From Mesorhizobium kowhaii (GTDB lineage: Bacteria; Pseudomonadota; Alphaproteobacteria; Rhizobiales; Rhizobiaceae), in the NCBI RefSeq assembly GCF_003253745.1, contig NZ_MZXV01000050.1, positions 1-64,000 of the forward strand: 64,000 nucleotides of DNA, in the 5' to 3' direction. The notes beneath the pieces are model-generated. The model was not told where the DNA came from. It made no database searches and saw only the letters and a list, made by a program, of their open reading frames with translations. Made by a program: the position numbers and the translations under genes. This document shows positions 42,839 to 50,773 of the stretch, in pieces (positions within the stretch are counted from its first letter, which is position 1; every line of letters starts with the position of its first letter).

Positions 42839-43366
42839 CTATTCGTGGCGGCCGGTCGTGTCCTGCTCAGTCCAAAGCGGGGTGGCTCGACCGATGATCG
42901 AGCTAGTCGCAATCGGCCCGAAGTAGCGGCCGTCGAGGCTGTGGCGGACTAGCGCATTCATGAGGAAGACTTGGCCGCTGACGATGCGCCGGCAGCCCCG
43001 CCAGACCGGCAGTGGTCGGCCGAAGTGATCGTGTTCGAGCGCCTTGTCGATCTCGATTCCATCGACGGTAATGGCCAGGCCACTGCGACAGACTTTCTGC
43101 CCCGGAAGGGCGGCTACACGCTTTATCATTGGCACACCGCGCGGCAGATAGCCGTTGTCGGCAAGGAAGCTCGCCAGTGGTTCTGGAGCATCGACAGCGA
43201 CAAGATCGCCTAGAGCAAGTCGCTCTGCGGGGCGGACGCGGTAGAGGCCGATCGGCGTGCTGGCTGACGCGTTCCAGATCAGTTTCGGCGCCACATGAAC
43301 AAAGGACAGTCCGCCGATCGCGAGCACGGCGAAGCATGTGGCCACGACGTAGCTAGACCGTTTCAT
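42839..43366 (-). CDS. traF: S26-family peptidase, TraF-like
   Basis: A 175-aa membrane peptidase with one N-terminal transmembrane helix. The catalytic Ser lies in 'NASASTPIGLYRV' (about Ser36-Ser39) and the Lys in 'VPMIKRVAALPGQKVC'. The C-terminal 'GQVFLMNALVRHSLDGRYFGPI' is the family's conserved domain E. In RP4-type systems TraF trims and cyclises the TrbC pilin, the likely job here. Its ATG overlaps the DUF2840 stop by 4 nt. Confidence 0.87.
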   Translation of the reverse strand: MKRSSYVVATCFAVLAIGGLSFVHVAPKLIWNASASTPIGLYRVRPAERLALGDLVAVDAPEPLASFLADNGYLPRGVPMIKRVAALPGQKVCRSGLAITVDGIEIDKALEHDHFGRPLPVWRGCRRIVSGQVFLMNALVRHSLDGRYFGPIATSSIIGRATPLWTEQDTTGRHE

Positions 43367-43881
43367 GGTTCGGCCCTGCGGCGGCGGAGCCAGGCGTGAT
43401 GACGCTCGCGGGTGTAGGGGCGTGGCTCGTGGCCGGCGTTGAGGCGGTTATGGATATGTCGCCAATGGTCGGGCGCGACATCGACGGGATCGATGCCGAG
43501 CGCCTCGATGGCGTCGACCGCCTGGAGCACGCGCTCGACCTTCGGCCAGCGGTCGACTTTCAGCAGGATGTCGCCGCCGGGTCTGACGAAGGGCAGCGTC
43601 TGGAACGGTTCGCCGTCACGAACCGCGCGCAGGATATCGATGCGCGAGATGATCGTGCCGAAGTCGTTCGCCGCCCAGCGGACGAAGGCGAAGGTCGTGT
43701 TGGGCGCAAACCCGACGACACGGTGGCGCTGGTCGAGAACCTGCTCGTGAACCTTGTGGCCGAACCGGATCCAGTGCTCGATCCTCTTCTCGATCCAGGT
43801 CAGCTCAACGAGGGTTGTGGATGGCGTGGCGACGATAGGCTGTCGGCCGCCGCGCATGCGAGGCGTCTGGTTTCGGGTCAC
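43363..43881 (-). CDS. DUF2840 protein
   Basis: A 172-aa protein of the DUF2840 family: 'TTLVELTWIEKRIEHWIRFGHKVHEQVLDQRHRVVGFAPNTTFAFVRWAANDFGT'. The function is unknown. It always travels with the traF and parA genes in this element type; here it overlaps both neighbours by 4 nt. The C-terminus is very arginine- and histidine-rich ('PRPYTRERHHAWLRRRRAEP'), suggesting nucleic-acid contact. Confidence 0.85.
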   Translation of the reverse strand: MTRNQTPRMRGGRQPIVATPSTTLVELTWIEKRIEHWIRFGHKVHEQVLDQRHRVVGFAPNTTFAFVRWAANDFGTIISRIDILRAVRDGEPFQTLPFVRPGGDILLKVDRWPKVERVLQAVDAIEALGIDPVDVAPDHWRHIHNRLNAGHEPRPYTRERHHAWLRRRRAEP

Positions 43882-44132
43882 GGAGTGTCTCCTTGGCTCT
43901 CGGGAAATTCTCGGGCGAGCAGGTCGCGCAGCATGTCGGCGACGGTCTGGCCGCGCTGAAAGGCGACGATCTTGATGCGACCGCGCAACTCGGGCGTGAC
44001 GTCGATCGTCAGCCGGGCGGTGAAACCTGGCCCTTCACCGCTGCGATCTGGCGCCTTCTCGGATTCCTTGATCCAGTCCTCGGCTGAGATGGGACGTGCG
44101 GCGAAGCCGCGCTTCGAGGACCGCCCATTCAT
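43878..44132 (-). CDS. Ribbon-helix-helix partition-type protein
   Basis: An 84-aa protein ending in a ribbon-helix-helix fold: 'FTARLTIDVTPELRGRIKIVAFQRGQTVADMLRDLLAREFPE'. The N-terminal half is basic and flexible, as in ParG-like centromere-binding proteins. Directly downstream of parA with a 4-nt overlap, it is the probable DNA-binding partner of ParA. Confidence 0.82.
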   Translation of the reverse strand: MNGRSSKRGFAARPISAEDWIKESEKAPDRSGEGPGFTARLTIDVTPELRGRIKIVAFQRGQTVADMLRDLLAREFPESQGDTP

Positions 44133-44767
44133 GGCGCGATCCTCCCGACCTCGGCGGCGAAGGCCGCAATCTCGCGTGAGGCCGGGCTGTCCTCGTCCGT
44201 CTCAAAGACGAGACGACCCGATTGCGCGGCATCGGCAAAAGCGACGCGCTGGCCGATCGTTGTGACGAGTACCGGCGGATCGTGGTCGGCCAGGGTCTCC
44301 GCCGTTTCGCGGGCGATGACGGTGCGCGTGGCGCAACGATTGAGCACGAAGCGAGCGGCAAGCTCGGGACGATAAATCCGCGCCTCGCGGATCAGCGTCA
44401 GCATCTCGGCGGAGGCCCAGCCATCGAACGGGGACGGCTGAACCGGGACAAGCGCAAGATTGGCCGCGAGCAGCGCCGAGCGCATCAGAGCGGCGACACG
44501 GGGCGGCCCATCGATGACGATATGATCGGCATCACGGGCCAGTTCGGGCGCCTCGCGATGCAGTGTATCGCGCGCCAAGCCGACGACCCCGAATAGCCGT
44601 GGCAGACCCTCCCGGGCGCGCTGCTGCGACCAATCGAGAGCCGAGCCCTGCGGGTCGGCATCGATCAGCGTGATGCGCTTTCCCGTCCTGGCCCACTGTC
44701 CGGCGAGATGAAGCGCCAGCGTCGTCTTGCCGACACCGCCTTTCTGATTGAGGAGCGCTACGATCAT
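44129..44767 (-). CDS. parA: ParA-family partition ATPase
   Basis: A 212-aa ParA/MinD-type ATPase with deviant Walker A 'LLNQKGGVGKTTLALHLAGQWA', 'LIDADPQGSALDWSQQ', and 'HIVIDGPPRVAALMRSALLAANLALVPVQPSPFDGWA'. It would segregate the element with the RHH protein encoded next. It overlaps repA and the RHH gene by 4 nt each. Confidence 0.92.
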   Translation of the reverse strand: MIVALLNQKGGVGKTTLALHLAGQWARTGKRITLIDADPQGSALDWSQQRAREGLPRLFGVVGLARDTLHREAPELARDADHIVIDGPPRVAALMRSALLAANLALVPVQPSPFDGWASAEMLTLIREARIYRPELAARFVLNRCATRTVIARETAETLADHDPPVLVTTIGQRVAFADAAQSGRLVFETDEDSPASREIAAFAAEVGRIAP

Positions 44768-45906
44768 TCTGCCCCTCGCGGCTTAGGTTCGAGGGGAAGT
44801 TCAGGTGTCGGAACACTGGATTTAGTGAAAGGCGTATGCGGGAAGATCGGGGGCTGAAGCGTTTGTGTTTCGTCGCGATTGCCGCCGTCGGCAGAGCTTT
44901 CGACGATGCCGCGCGCGCTATAAGAGTTAGATTCTGAGTTAGATTCTAAGTTAGGAGCGCGATTTTCGCTTGCCGTGCAGTCGGTTAACCCCGGTTTGGG
45001 TTCCCGATAGCACGAGCCTCGGGTTCCCGATGGCACGATAGTGCGGGTTCTCGATAGCACGAGGCCGTCCACAGGTCGTCCTTGAGGAGACGATTCAAAG
45101 GAGAGCAGCACCCGACCGCTGATTTCGACCTCGATGAACAGGGTGTACCCGGGCAGCGGCTGGCGTCTGACGATGTGGCGCAGCTCGAAGGCAAACCGCT
45201 TGAAGGGTGAGAGGCTACCGGACTTCAGGTAGAGATGGCGGAAGTCGAAGCGCCAGCCGGCGCGCTGTCGGCCGCCATGCTTGCGCACGAGCCGATAGAG
45301 CCAGCGGTCAAGCCCGCCCGTCAGCGAAAAATAGTCGCGGTCGATCGTGAGCACGAGCGCATCGTCCAGGACCGCCTGGTAGAACCAGTCGGGGACGATC
45401 AACTCGATGCCGGCGGGACGCCCGTGCCGATCCATGCGCTCGACCCATTCGTTGATCCAGGAGAAGCGGTGCCGGCGACCCTGCGCGGCCTGGCGGATCG
45501 TCGTCGCCACCGTCGTCGATTGCAGGCGATCGAGCGCCGCCTTCAGGCGCTGGTAGTCGCGAGCGCCGACGCCGCGTCCGATGAAGTTGAGAATTTCGTA
45601 GGGCGTGGCCGCCATCAGGCGCGACGTGCGCAGTCCGGCGTCGCGCGCCTCGACGATCTGGCTTGCGGCCCAGATCAGGATATCCGCGTCCCAGATGGTC
45701 GCCATACCGTGTTCGGGCACGGCTTCGACGCGGATGACAACGTTCCCGGCGGAGAAGTCGATGGGCTGTATCCGATGGGATTTAGATAGACTGAAGAAGG
45801 GATAGGCCATGAGATCCTGCGTGTCTCGGGGTGCGAGATCGCTGCCGCGAGCACGGAACAGTTCGAGTTGTCCGCGTTCCGACAGGGGGCGACGGCGCAC
45901 TGGCAT
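44764..45906 (-). CDS. repA: Replication initiator protein A (RPA family)
   Basis: A 380-aa initiator: 'LSKSHRIQPIDFSAGNVVIRVEAVPEHGMATIWDADILIWAASQIVEARD', 'TPYEILNFIGRGVGARDYQRLKAALDRLQSTTVATTI' and 'DYFSLTGGLDRWLYRLVRKHGGRQ' match alphaproteobacterial RPA proteins. The C-terminal 100 residues are not conserved because the DNA there carries iterons and tandem repeats. Presence of repA with parA suggests a replicating circular form, whether plasmid or excised ICE. Confidence 0.9.
   Translation of the reverse strand: MPVRRRPLSERGQLELFRARGSDLAPRDTQDLMAYPFFSLSKSHRIQPIDFSAGNVVIRVEAVPEHGMATIWDADILIWAASQIVEARDAGLRTSRLMAATPYEILNFIGRGVGARDYQRLKAALDRLQSTTVATTIRQAAQGRRHRFSWINEWVERMDRHGRPAGIELIVPDWFYQAVLDDALVLTIDRDYFSLTGGLDRWLYRLVRKHGGRQRAGWRFDFRHLYLKSGSLSPFKRFAFELRHIVRRQPLPGYTLFIEVEISGRVLLSFESSPQGRPVDGLVLSRTRTIVPSGTRGSCYREPKPGLTDCTASENRAPNLESNSESNSYSARGIVESSADGGNRDETQTLQPPIFPHTPFTKSSVPTPELPLEPKPRGAE
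44924..45061. repeat. Iteron-like repeats inside the 3' end of repA
   Basis: Three 17-bp copies on the plus strand, GGGTTCCCGATAGCACG (44998-45014), GGGTTCCCGATGGCACG (45021-45037) and GGGTTCTCGATAGCACG (45045-45061), are spaced 23 and 24 bp. Beside them lies a tandem AT-rich 12-bp repeat GAGTTAGATTCT (44924-44935, 44936-44947, partial third copy to 44955). Iterons next to an AT-rich stretch is how many replication origins are built. Confidence 0.65.
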
Positions 45907-45926
45907 TGAGGAAACCGGCGGGACGG

Positions 45927-46208
45927 TCAGCGGGCGTAACGGCCGGCAACGACGGGCGTCACGGCCTCATGGCGCTTTGCGGGGAGAACAGTGCCGCGGG
46001 GATCGGAGGTCGAGGTAACGGCGCCCCGGTCGGCCCAGGTCTGCAGGTCGTCGATCGCGTAGACGACGCGCCCGCCGAGCTTTCGATAGGATGGACCGGT
46101 CCCGTAGGTCCGGTGTTTCTCCAGGGTGCGGCCGGACAGACCCAGGAAACGAGCAGCTTCGGGAGTACGCAGAAAGCGCGGCGGCAAGCCGGTGAGGTTG
46201 GCGGACAT
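45927..46208 (-). CDS. Helix-turn-helix protein (AlpA/HTH_17-like)
   Basis: A 93-aa protein: 'PPRFLRTPEAARFLGLSGRTLEKHRTYGTGPSYRKLGGRVVYAIDDLQTWAD' is a MerR-like winged helix of the HTH_17 class. It lies 21 nt upstream of repA and is probably the first gene of the repA-parA-rlxS operon. It may regulate repA or act as a directionality factor. Confidence 0.82.
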   Translation of the reverse strand: MSANLTGLPPRFLRTPEAARFLGLSGRTLEKHRTYGTGPSYRKLGGRVVYAIDDLQTWADRGAVTSTSDPRGTVLPAKRHEAVTPVVAGRYAR

Positions 46209-46346
46209 GATCGGGCCTCCGTGGGTTCATTGAGGCCGCTGGCGATCAGCGGCGAACGAAGGCCACGGTGGCGGAGCGGAGCCGCGAGGGGGGATGGCGA
46301 AGAAGGGTGAGCTAAATTCGCACCCCAGTCGTTGCCGCGAAGCGTG

Positions 46347-47124
46347 TCAGGACTTGCGGCGATGGCGCAGAAGCTTGCGGTAGCCGCCGGCGATCATGGC
46401 GCGGCCGTCCTTGACGAGGTCTATGGTGCTGTCTCGAAGCGCGGAGGTCTTCCAGGAATCGGCTGCGACGCGCGGCGCGCCGTAAATGACGTTTGCGATT
46501 TCGCGATAGGTCGCGCCGTTCATGCTGCCGTCGACCGCCTGCAGCATGTGGCGCAGCCTTCGGCGTTGCTGTGCCGTCAGGCGGGTATCGGGGAAAACGC
46601 GACGGCTATACAGTCCGCGCCAGAGCCGCGTGACGGCCTCGATGCGATCGAGGCCGTCGGCGTCAAGCGGAACCAGGGCCGCGAGCGGCTGATCGGGCCG
46701 CGCATCGCCAAGCACCAGAAGGCGGATGGCGGCGGCACCCTCGCCGTGCACAATGCTCAGCCCGTCCGGGCCTAACTGCGCGTTGCGGGGATCGAGATCA
46801 GGTGGCGCAAAGCCTTCCAAGCCCGGCAATGGCAATGGCGGGATCGCTGTGAGCATTACTGTGCCCGGATCGACTCCCGGCGCCCAGAACGTTGCCGTCT
46901 CGATGGCACTGAAAGTTGGGTCGACAGGGAAATCGCAGCCCCCAGCGCATTCGCACCATGTTCGTCAGGCGCTCACGGTCCGCGTCGGGACGTTCGACTT
47001 CAGCGTAGTCGCGCTGATAGTCGGCATTGCGGCGCAGCCATTCCCATGCGAGGTCGGCGGCGACGAGGTCGTCGAGATAGTCGTACGTCGACGAGGATCG
47101 CCACTGTGATGTGTCCGGCCGCAT
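46347..47124 (-). pseudogene. DUF6499/DUF2285 protein, frameshifted
   Basis: The N-terminal part starts at ATG 47124, 'RPDTSQWRSSSTYDYLDDLVAADLAWEWLRRNADYQRDY' (DUF6499 type). After 'RMRWGLRFP' the frame becomes wrong; the continuing 'VDPTFSAIETATFWAPGVDPGTV' and the DUF2285 part ('RRLRHMLQAVDGSMNGATYREIANVIYGAPRV...GGYRKLL') are one frame over. Removing one A from the AAA at 46930-46932 would restore a protein of about 258 aa. So the gene is either inactivated or carries a sequencing error. The DUF2285 half could be translated separately from ATG 46856. These proteins are thought to be DNA-binding. Confidence 0.8.
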
Positions 47125-47244
47125 CAGTGTCCTCCAAGCGTGCATGTCTCGTACGTGCTGGGAGCGACACGATTGCCGGATGAAAAGACCTCGGGAAGCC
47201 CTCGCGTGGACAACGCCCGATGCGGGCGCTGCATCGCGGTCGAG

Positions 47245-47508
47245 CTAGTGACGGCCCTCGCGAACAAGCTTGCGGTAGCCGTGTTCTGTCATCCAGCGTG
47301 CGCGGGCTAGATGGGTGTCGTAGACGCGGCGGGCTCGTTCGGGTTCGAGGTCAGCATCTAAACCAAAGAGGATCGAGACCGCCTCGTGCCAGTCGGCACC
47401 ATCCGCCGCCGCGTCAAGCAGGCGGATATACAGCGTCATGTGCTCGCGATCGTACCTGGTGAGCTCTTGGCTCTCTGGTGGCTGGTCCAGAAACGCTTCT
47501 TGTGTCAC
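47245..47508 (-). CDS. Short DUF2285 protein
   Basis: An 87-aa protein consisting of a DUF2285 domain only: 'LTRYDREHMTLYIRLLDAAADGADWHEAVSILFGLDADLEPERARRVYDTHLARARWMTEHGYRKLV'. Start is GTG 47508 with GGGAG upstream. It ends in the same 'GYRKLxR' motif as the longer gene downstream. In rhizobial ICEs proteins of this class help activate excision genes, so a regulatory role is plausible. Confidence 0.8.
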   Translation of the reverse strand: MTQEAFLDQPPESQELTRYDREHMTLYIRLLDAAADGADWHEAVSILFGLDADLEPERARRVYDTHLARARWMTEHGYRKLVREGRH

Positions 47509-47634
47509 GCCGATCTCCCGCAGCCTGTCATTGCAGCGCCTGCATCATTGTCAGCAGTATCGGCTGGCAGGTGAATGCGCGAGTGCACGAATGCATCGCG
47601 TGATGCGCGCGGCGCATCGCCGTGCCCAGATCGG

Positions 47635-47847
47635 TCAGGCGGTTTTGCGGAAAAACTCGGCTGGATCGACTTCCAGAACTGCTGCAAGCTTTTCGAGCAT
47701 GTCGATTGTGGCGGCATGCTCCTCGCGCTCAAGCATGCCAACATAGTTGCGATTGACGTCGGCACGATCCGCAAGCTCCTCCTGCGACAGGCCAGTGGCA
47801 TGTCTCAGCCGGCGTAAGTTCTTCGCAACTCTCTCCCGTAAGATCAT
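47635..47847 (-). CDS. XRE-family helix-turn-helix regulator
   Basis: A 70-aa Cro/CI-type regulator: 'VAKNLRRLRHATGLSQEELADRADVNRNYVGMLEREEHAATIDMLEKLAAVLEV'. Domain length is minimal. No good ribosome-binding site precedes ATG 47847. A palindrome with repeated AATATACT boxes lies 19 nt upstream, so autoregulation is likely. It may control the DUF2285 genes and the switch to transfer. Confidence 0.87.
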   Translation of the reverse strand: MILRERVAKNLRRLRHATGLSQEELADRADVNRNYVGMLEREEHAATIDMLEKLAAVLEVDPAEFFRKTA

Positions 47848-47865
47848 TCGGGAGGAGTCACCGGC

Positions 47866-47898
47866 TACCTAATATACTGCCACCCAATATACTAGGTA
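47866..47898. promoter_or_regulatory. Candidate operator of the XRE regulator
   Basis: TACCTA (47866-47871) and TAGGTA (47893-47898) form an inverted repeat around two direct copies of AATATACT. On the minus strand TATATT boxes could serve as the -10 element, so regulator binding would block transcription. Confidence 0.5.
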
Positions 47899-47992
47899 AT
47901 CGTCGTTTGGAAACCGCCGGCGTGTTTCCGGGTGCGAGGCGAAGGGCGCTTGTCAGGCGCGGTGCATGGTCGCGCGCCGCCTGAAAATGGAC

Positions 47993-48025
47993 AACGCCCC
48001 GCCCGGTGTATCCGGGCGGGGCGTT
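47993..48025 (-). terminator. Strong hairpin after the second DUF736 gene
   Basis: AACGCCCCGCCCGG and CCGGGCGGGGCGTT form a perfect 14-bp stem with a 5-nt loop, 12 nt after the DUF736 stop. On the minus strand it is followed by GTCCATTTTC, a weak T tract. It likely ends or attenuates transcription from the DUF736 gene. Confidence 0.65.
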
Positions 48026-48036
48026 GTTCAGGCCGC

Positions 48037-48360
48037 CTATTCGCCGTTACGGCGGCTGGGGCGGGACCAGATGAGGCTGAAGCCTTCGCCTTCCTCGTCG
48101 TCGAAGAGGTTGGCGTAGATCGGAGCGTTGAAGCTCGGGTCATCGAGCTTGAGGCCGAGGTAGTCGCGGCCCTCGTTGGAGGTTTTGGACCAGGCGGCGC
48201 CGATCTCGGCGCGGCCGACGAAGACGCGGTGGCTTGGGGCGTTCTCGCCGACCTGCCGGCTCTCGGGGACGATACGGACGTTCTTGGTCTGAAGGCTCAG
48301 GGTGACGATTTCGCCGGTGAATTCGTTGCCGGATTTCTTGAAAGTGCCGATGGTCGCCAT
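48037..48360 (-). CDS. DUF736 protein (second copy)
   Basis: A 107-aa DUF736 protein, 'ATIGTFKKSGNEFTGEIVTLSLQTKNVRIVPE...PSHRVFVGRAEIGAAWSKTSNEGRDYLGLKLDDPSFNAPIYANLFDDEEGEGFSLIWSR'. It is about 40% similar by eye to the first copy at 42437-42775 and closer to the usual family form. GGAG precedes the ATG. Its leader has a hairpin element shared with the DUF2493 gene. Confidence 0.88.
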   Translation of the reverse strand: MATIGTFKKSGNEFTGEIVTLSLQTKNVRIVPESRQVGENAPSHRVFVGRAEIGAAWSKTSNEGRDYLGLKLDDPSFNAPIYANLFDDEEGEGFSLIWSRPSRRNGE

Positions 48361-48463
48361 TGTAGTTCTCCTTGATCTCTGCTTCGAGCCCGCACCATTG
48401 CGGCCTCGATGGCGATCGGCAGGCCGGAGGCGATCGACGCGGCATCGCTTGCGACCGCAGCGT

Positions 48464-48538
48464 CAGCGGAGGATGGCAGTCAGGCGACTTTGTTGTCTCG
48501 CGAGGAATGACGGCACAGCCGGCAGGGGAAGAAAGTCG
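48464..48538 (-). promoter_or_regulatory. Conserved hairpin leader, copy B (before DUF736)
   Basis: Contains CAGCGGAGGATGGCAG (48464-48479) followed by a stem CGACTTT...AAAGTCG (48485-48538), about 105 nt upstream of the DUF736 start. The same box and layout occur at 52362-52439 before the DUF2493 gene. Confidence 0.55.
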
Positions 48539-48942
48539 ATCGGCGCCATTGCCGCATAGGCGATCGAGGCGTAGCCGACCTTCGGTCAGATCAGGCCATT
48601 GAAGAGGACGTTTTGGAGCGGTCGACCCGCAAAGATCGATCAGCGGAGAACCTGGCGCCCCTCTGCTACCGACGAGATTGCGGCTGCGAAATCATAGGCA
48701 ATTCCACCGGCCTGTCCGTCGCAGGAAATGTCATGCGCTTCGCCAGCGCGCCGCCGGGATGTCATGCTATCAACCGCAACATCATCGCAGGTCGTGCGAT
48801 TCGCGCGATCTGACTACAGGAAGCCATGCCACTGGACGCCTAGCGCCAGCATTGGTGGTCGTCCGTCGTCAACAATGTGATTACCTCAAAGCGGACGCGG
48901 GAAAGCCCGACTGCGGGCCGGGTGCTGATGGCAGATTTCGAC
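48539..48942. other. Gene-poor stretch upstream of DUF736
   Basis: About 400 nt with no convincing coding frame. Nothing recognisable apart from the leader element on its left side and the MITE-like repeat on its right. Confidence 0.5.
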
Positions 48943-49112
48943 CGATATTGTTGAAAAAGTCCGCCGCACCGCAATGTCGCCACCGATAATAGAATCCCTT
49001 TCCACCCCAGCGTATTGCATGGAATCCGGATTCAATTTTGGGTCTTTGCGGAAACACCATTCTACGCAAATGCCATTTGCAGCCGCGACCCGGACTTTTT
49101 CAACGGTATCGA
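48943..49112. repeat. MITE-like element or paired IS ends
   Basis: A perfect 14-bp inverted repeat, GTTGAAAAAGTCCG (48950-48963) and CGGACTTTTTCAAC (49091-49104), extends outward to 21 bp with two mismatches (CGATAttG against CGATAccG). It encloses about 127 bp without a coding frame. Termini with TTGAAAAAGTC occur on several insertion sequences, so this may be a miniature non-autonomous element. No clear target duplication is seen. Confidence 0.55.
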
Positions 49113-49130
49113 CCGCTTGCGGACGTTTCC

Positions 49131-49688
49131 TCAGTCGGCGATCAAACGAATGACCCGCGCTGGATTTCCTCCGACAAGGGTATTCGGAGGAACGTCCCTG
49201 GTGACGACCGAACCCGCCGCGACGACCGAATTCTCGCCGACCGTGACGCCGCCGACAATGGTCGCGCCGGCCGCGATCCAGACATTTCTTTCAATGACGA
49301 TGGGCTTTGCGGTGACGCAGTCGCGCCGCCGCGAAGGTTCAAGGGGATGGCCTGAGGTGATGAGGCTCACATTCGGCCCGATCATCACATCGTCGCCAAT
49401 GTCGAGCCCGCCAAGGTCATAGAAGGTGCAATTCTGATTGATGAAGACATTGCGCCCGACGCGGATCTCGCTCCCGCCGGTCGTGTAGAATGGTGGTATC
49501 AGGAAAAAGCCGTCGTCGACCTTCTTGCCGATGAGATCGCTGAACAAGGCCCGGACCTCATCCGCGTCGTTATATGTCAAACGGTTGAGAGTGGCGGTGA
49601 TCCCCATTGCCCGTTTGACGCTTGCCGACATGGCCGCTGATTCCGGCGTCCGCCTGGGAATTATCTTGGTGCGGTCATCATTCGCCAT
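49131..49688 (-). CDS. Sugar O-acetyltransferase (maltose acetyltransferase/NodL-like)
   Basis: A 185-aa left-handed beta-helix acetyltransferase: N-terminal Mac-type segment 'LNRLTYNDADEVRALFSDLIGKKVDDGFFLIPPFYT', then hexapeptide repeats and 'NQNCTFYDLGGLDIGDDVMIGPNVSLITSGHPLEPSRR' containing the catalytic His, ending 'VGGNPARVIR'. It would acetylate a sugar or oligosaccharide hydroxyl. It borders the MITE-like repeat and is not a typical transfer gene, so it is probably cargo. Confidence 0.9.
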   Translation of the reverse strand: MANDDRTKIIPRRTPESAAMSASVKRAMGITATLNRLTYNDADEVRALFSDLIGKKVDDGFFLIPPFYTTGGSEIRVGRNVFINQNCTFYDLGGLDIGDDVMIGPNVSLITSGHPLEPSRRRDCVTAKPIVIERNVWIAAGATIVGGVTVGENSVVAAGSVVTRDVPPNTLVGGNPARVIRLIAD

Positions 49689-50027
49689 TTGTTATTTTCC
49701 TCCGGCGCGGTCGAGCGAGCGTTCGGCGCATGACGGCTGCGCCGAGATTCGCTGAGTGTAGCCATAAGGCGTAGGGGCTGGAATCCATCCTGCTCGGAAA
49801 CTAAAACCGCCCGCTCCGAGGGCGACCGTTGGCTTGCGCTGACCGACCAGCAACGCTGGCGCTAGGCATCCAGCGGCGAGGCGTCCCTACCTGACTTGAC
49901 GCTCCTCGAACGATGCAGCGATAGCCGGTGTCGCATCGGATGGCCTGCGCTCCCTGCCGATAACTCCGACGATGACGGCGAGATGAGGATGAAAGCCGCT
50001 GGTGTTGCTGCTTTCGCTCGGGCGATA
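49689..50027. other. Spacer without a recognised gene
   Basis: About 340 nt. A long minus-strand open frame (49801-50655) crosses it but is an arginine- and histidine-rich shadow of the membrane-protein gene. I see no other structure. Confidence 0.5.
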
Positions 50028-50468
50028 TCATGCCCGCGCTGTGCCTGGCCCGGATGGCTCGGCCGAGGCCAACGCCGCTATACGCACCAAAGCGGTGACG
50101 CCGACTGCAATCGCGCCTATCACCGAAAAGACGGTCTGCCACGTATCCGACGGCATCGTGAGCTTCACGATGCCATGGGTGGCGTGGTAGCCGGCGATGG
50201 CGGCTGGGGCGACGAAGGCCAGAGCGATGGCCATGCGAACCCAGAGCGGCCGCACGAAGGTCAACAAAAGTTGGCCAACCGCGAGCGTCAGCCCAGCCGC
50301 GACGAGACCGACGAGGATGCCGCCGAGCCAGCCTGCACTCAATTGGTGGGCCCACATGCCAGCGGTGACGCCAGCAAAGAAGGGGAGCGCAAAGACAGCG
50401 AGTGTGAAGAGCAGCCAGCAGAGAACGCCGATTGCGGCGACGCCGGCGAGGATGCCGAGGAAGATCAT
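50028..50468 (-). CDS. Small integral membrane protein of unknown function
   Basis: A 146-aa protein with four to five hydrophobic helices ('IFLGILAGVAAIGVLCWLLFTLAVFALPFFAGVTAGMWA', 'GGILVGLVAAGLTLAVGQLLLTFV', 'MAIALAFVAPAAIAGYHATHGIV', 'VFSVIGAIAVGVTALVRI'). I do not recognise a named family. Similar proteins accompany backbone genes of such elements. Confidence 0.7.
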   Translation of the reverse strand: MIFLGILAGVAAIGVLCWLLFTLAVFALPFFAGVTAGMWAHQLSAGWLGGILVGLVAAGLTLAVGQLLLTFVRPLWVRMAIALAFVAPAAIAGYHATHGIVKLTMPSDTWQTVFSVIGAIAVGVTALVRIAALASAEPSGPGTARA

Positions 50469-50605
50469 GGTGGTGGTCTCCGAAATGGTCTGACGGTCGC
50501 GCCTCCACCACCACCACGGCGCAGTCTGAAGTATAGCCGAAGATGAGCGGCGGCGGGAGCGGAAATCCGGCAGGACTACCGCTCCAACGGCAAGGCCGCC
50601 CCTGC

Positions 50606-50773
50606 TCAGGGAGCGAAAGGATCGATTTCATGGACGATGGCGGCGGTATCGCCATCGTATTCGCTGGCGGGCATGACGCCGAGGCTGCCGTCGCCGGCCT
50701 GAAAGATGATGATGTTGACCATGAGGGTCGCGGCGAGGCTGAAAGCGAAGGCGTGAGCGTCGTTGAGTGACAT
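50606..50773 (-). CDS. Small 55-aa protein of unknown function
   Basis: Reads 'MSLNDAHAFAFSLAATLMVNIIIFQAGDGSLGVMPASEYDGDTAAIVHEIDPFAP'-like in two parts: a hydrophobic first half that could be a membrane segment and an acidic tail. I chose ATG 50773 since AGGAG lies about 8 nt upstream. The longer in-frame extension is arginine-rich and unlikely. Function unknown. Confidence 0.6.
   Translation of the reverse strand: MSLNDAHAFAFSLAATLMVNIIIFQAGDGSLGVMPASEYDGDTAAIVHEIDPFAP

Noticed and set aside
49801..50655. Minus-strand 284-codon frame rich in Arg/His
   Set aside because: Overlaps the hydrophobic membrane-protein frame at 50028-50468, which has a more natural composition.
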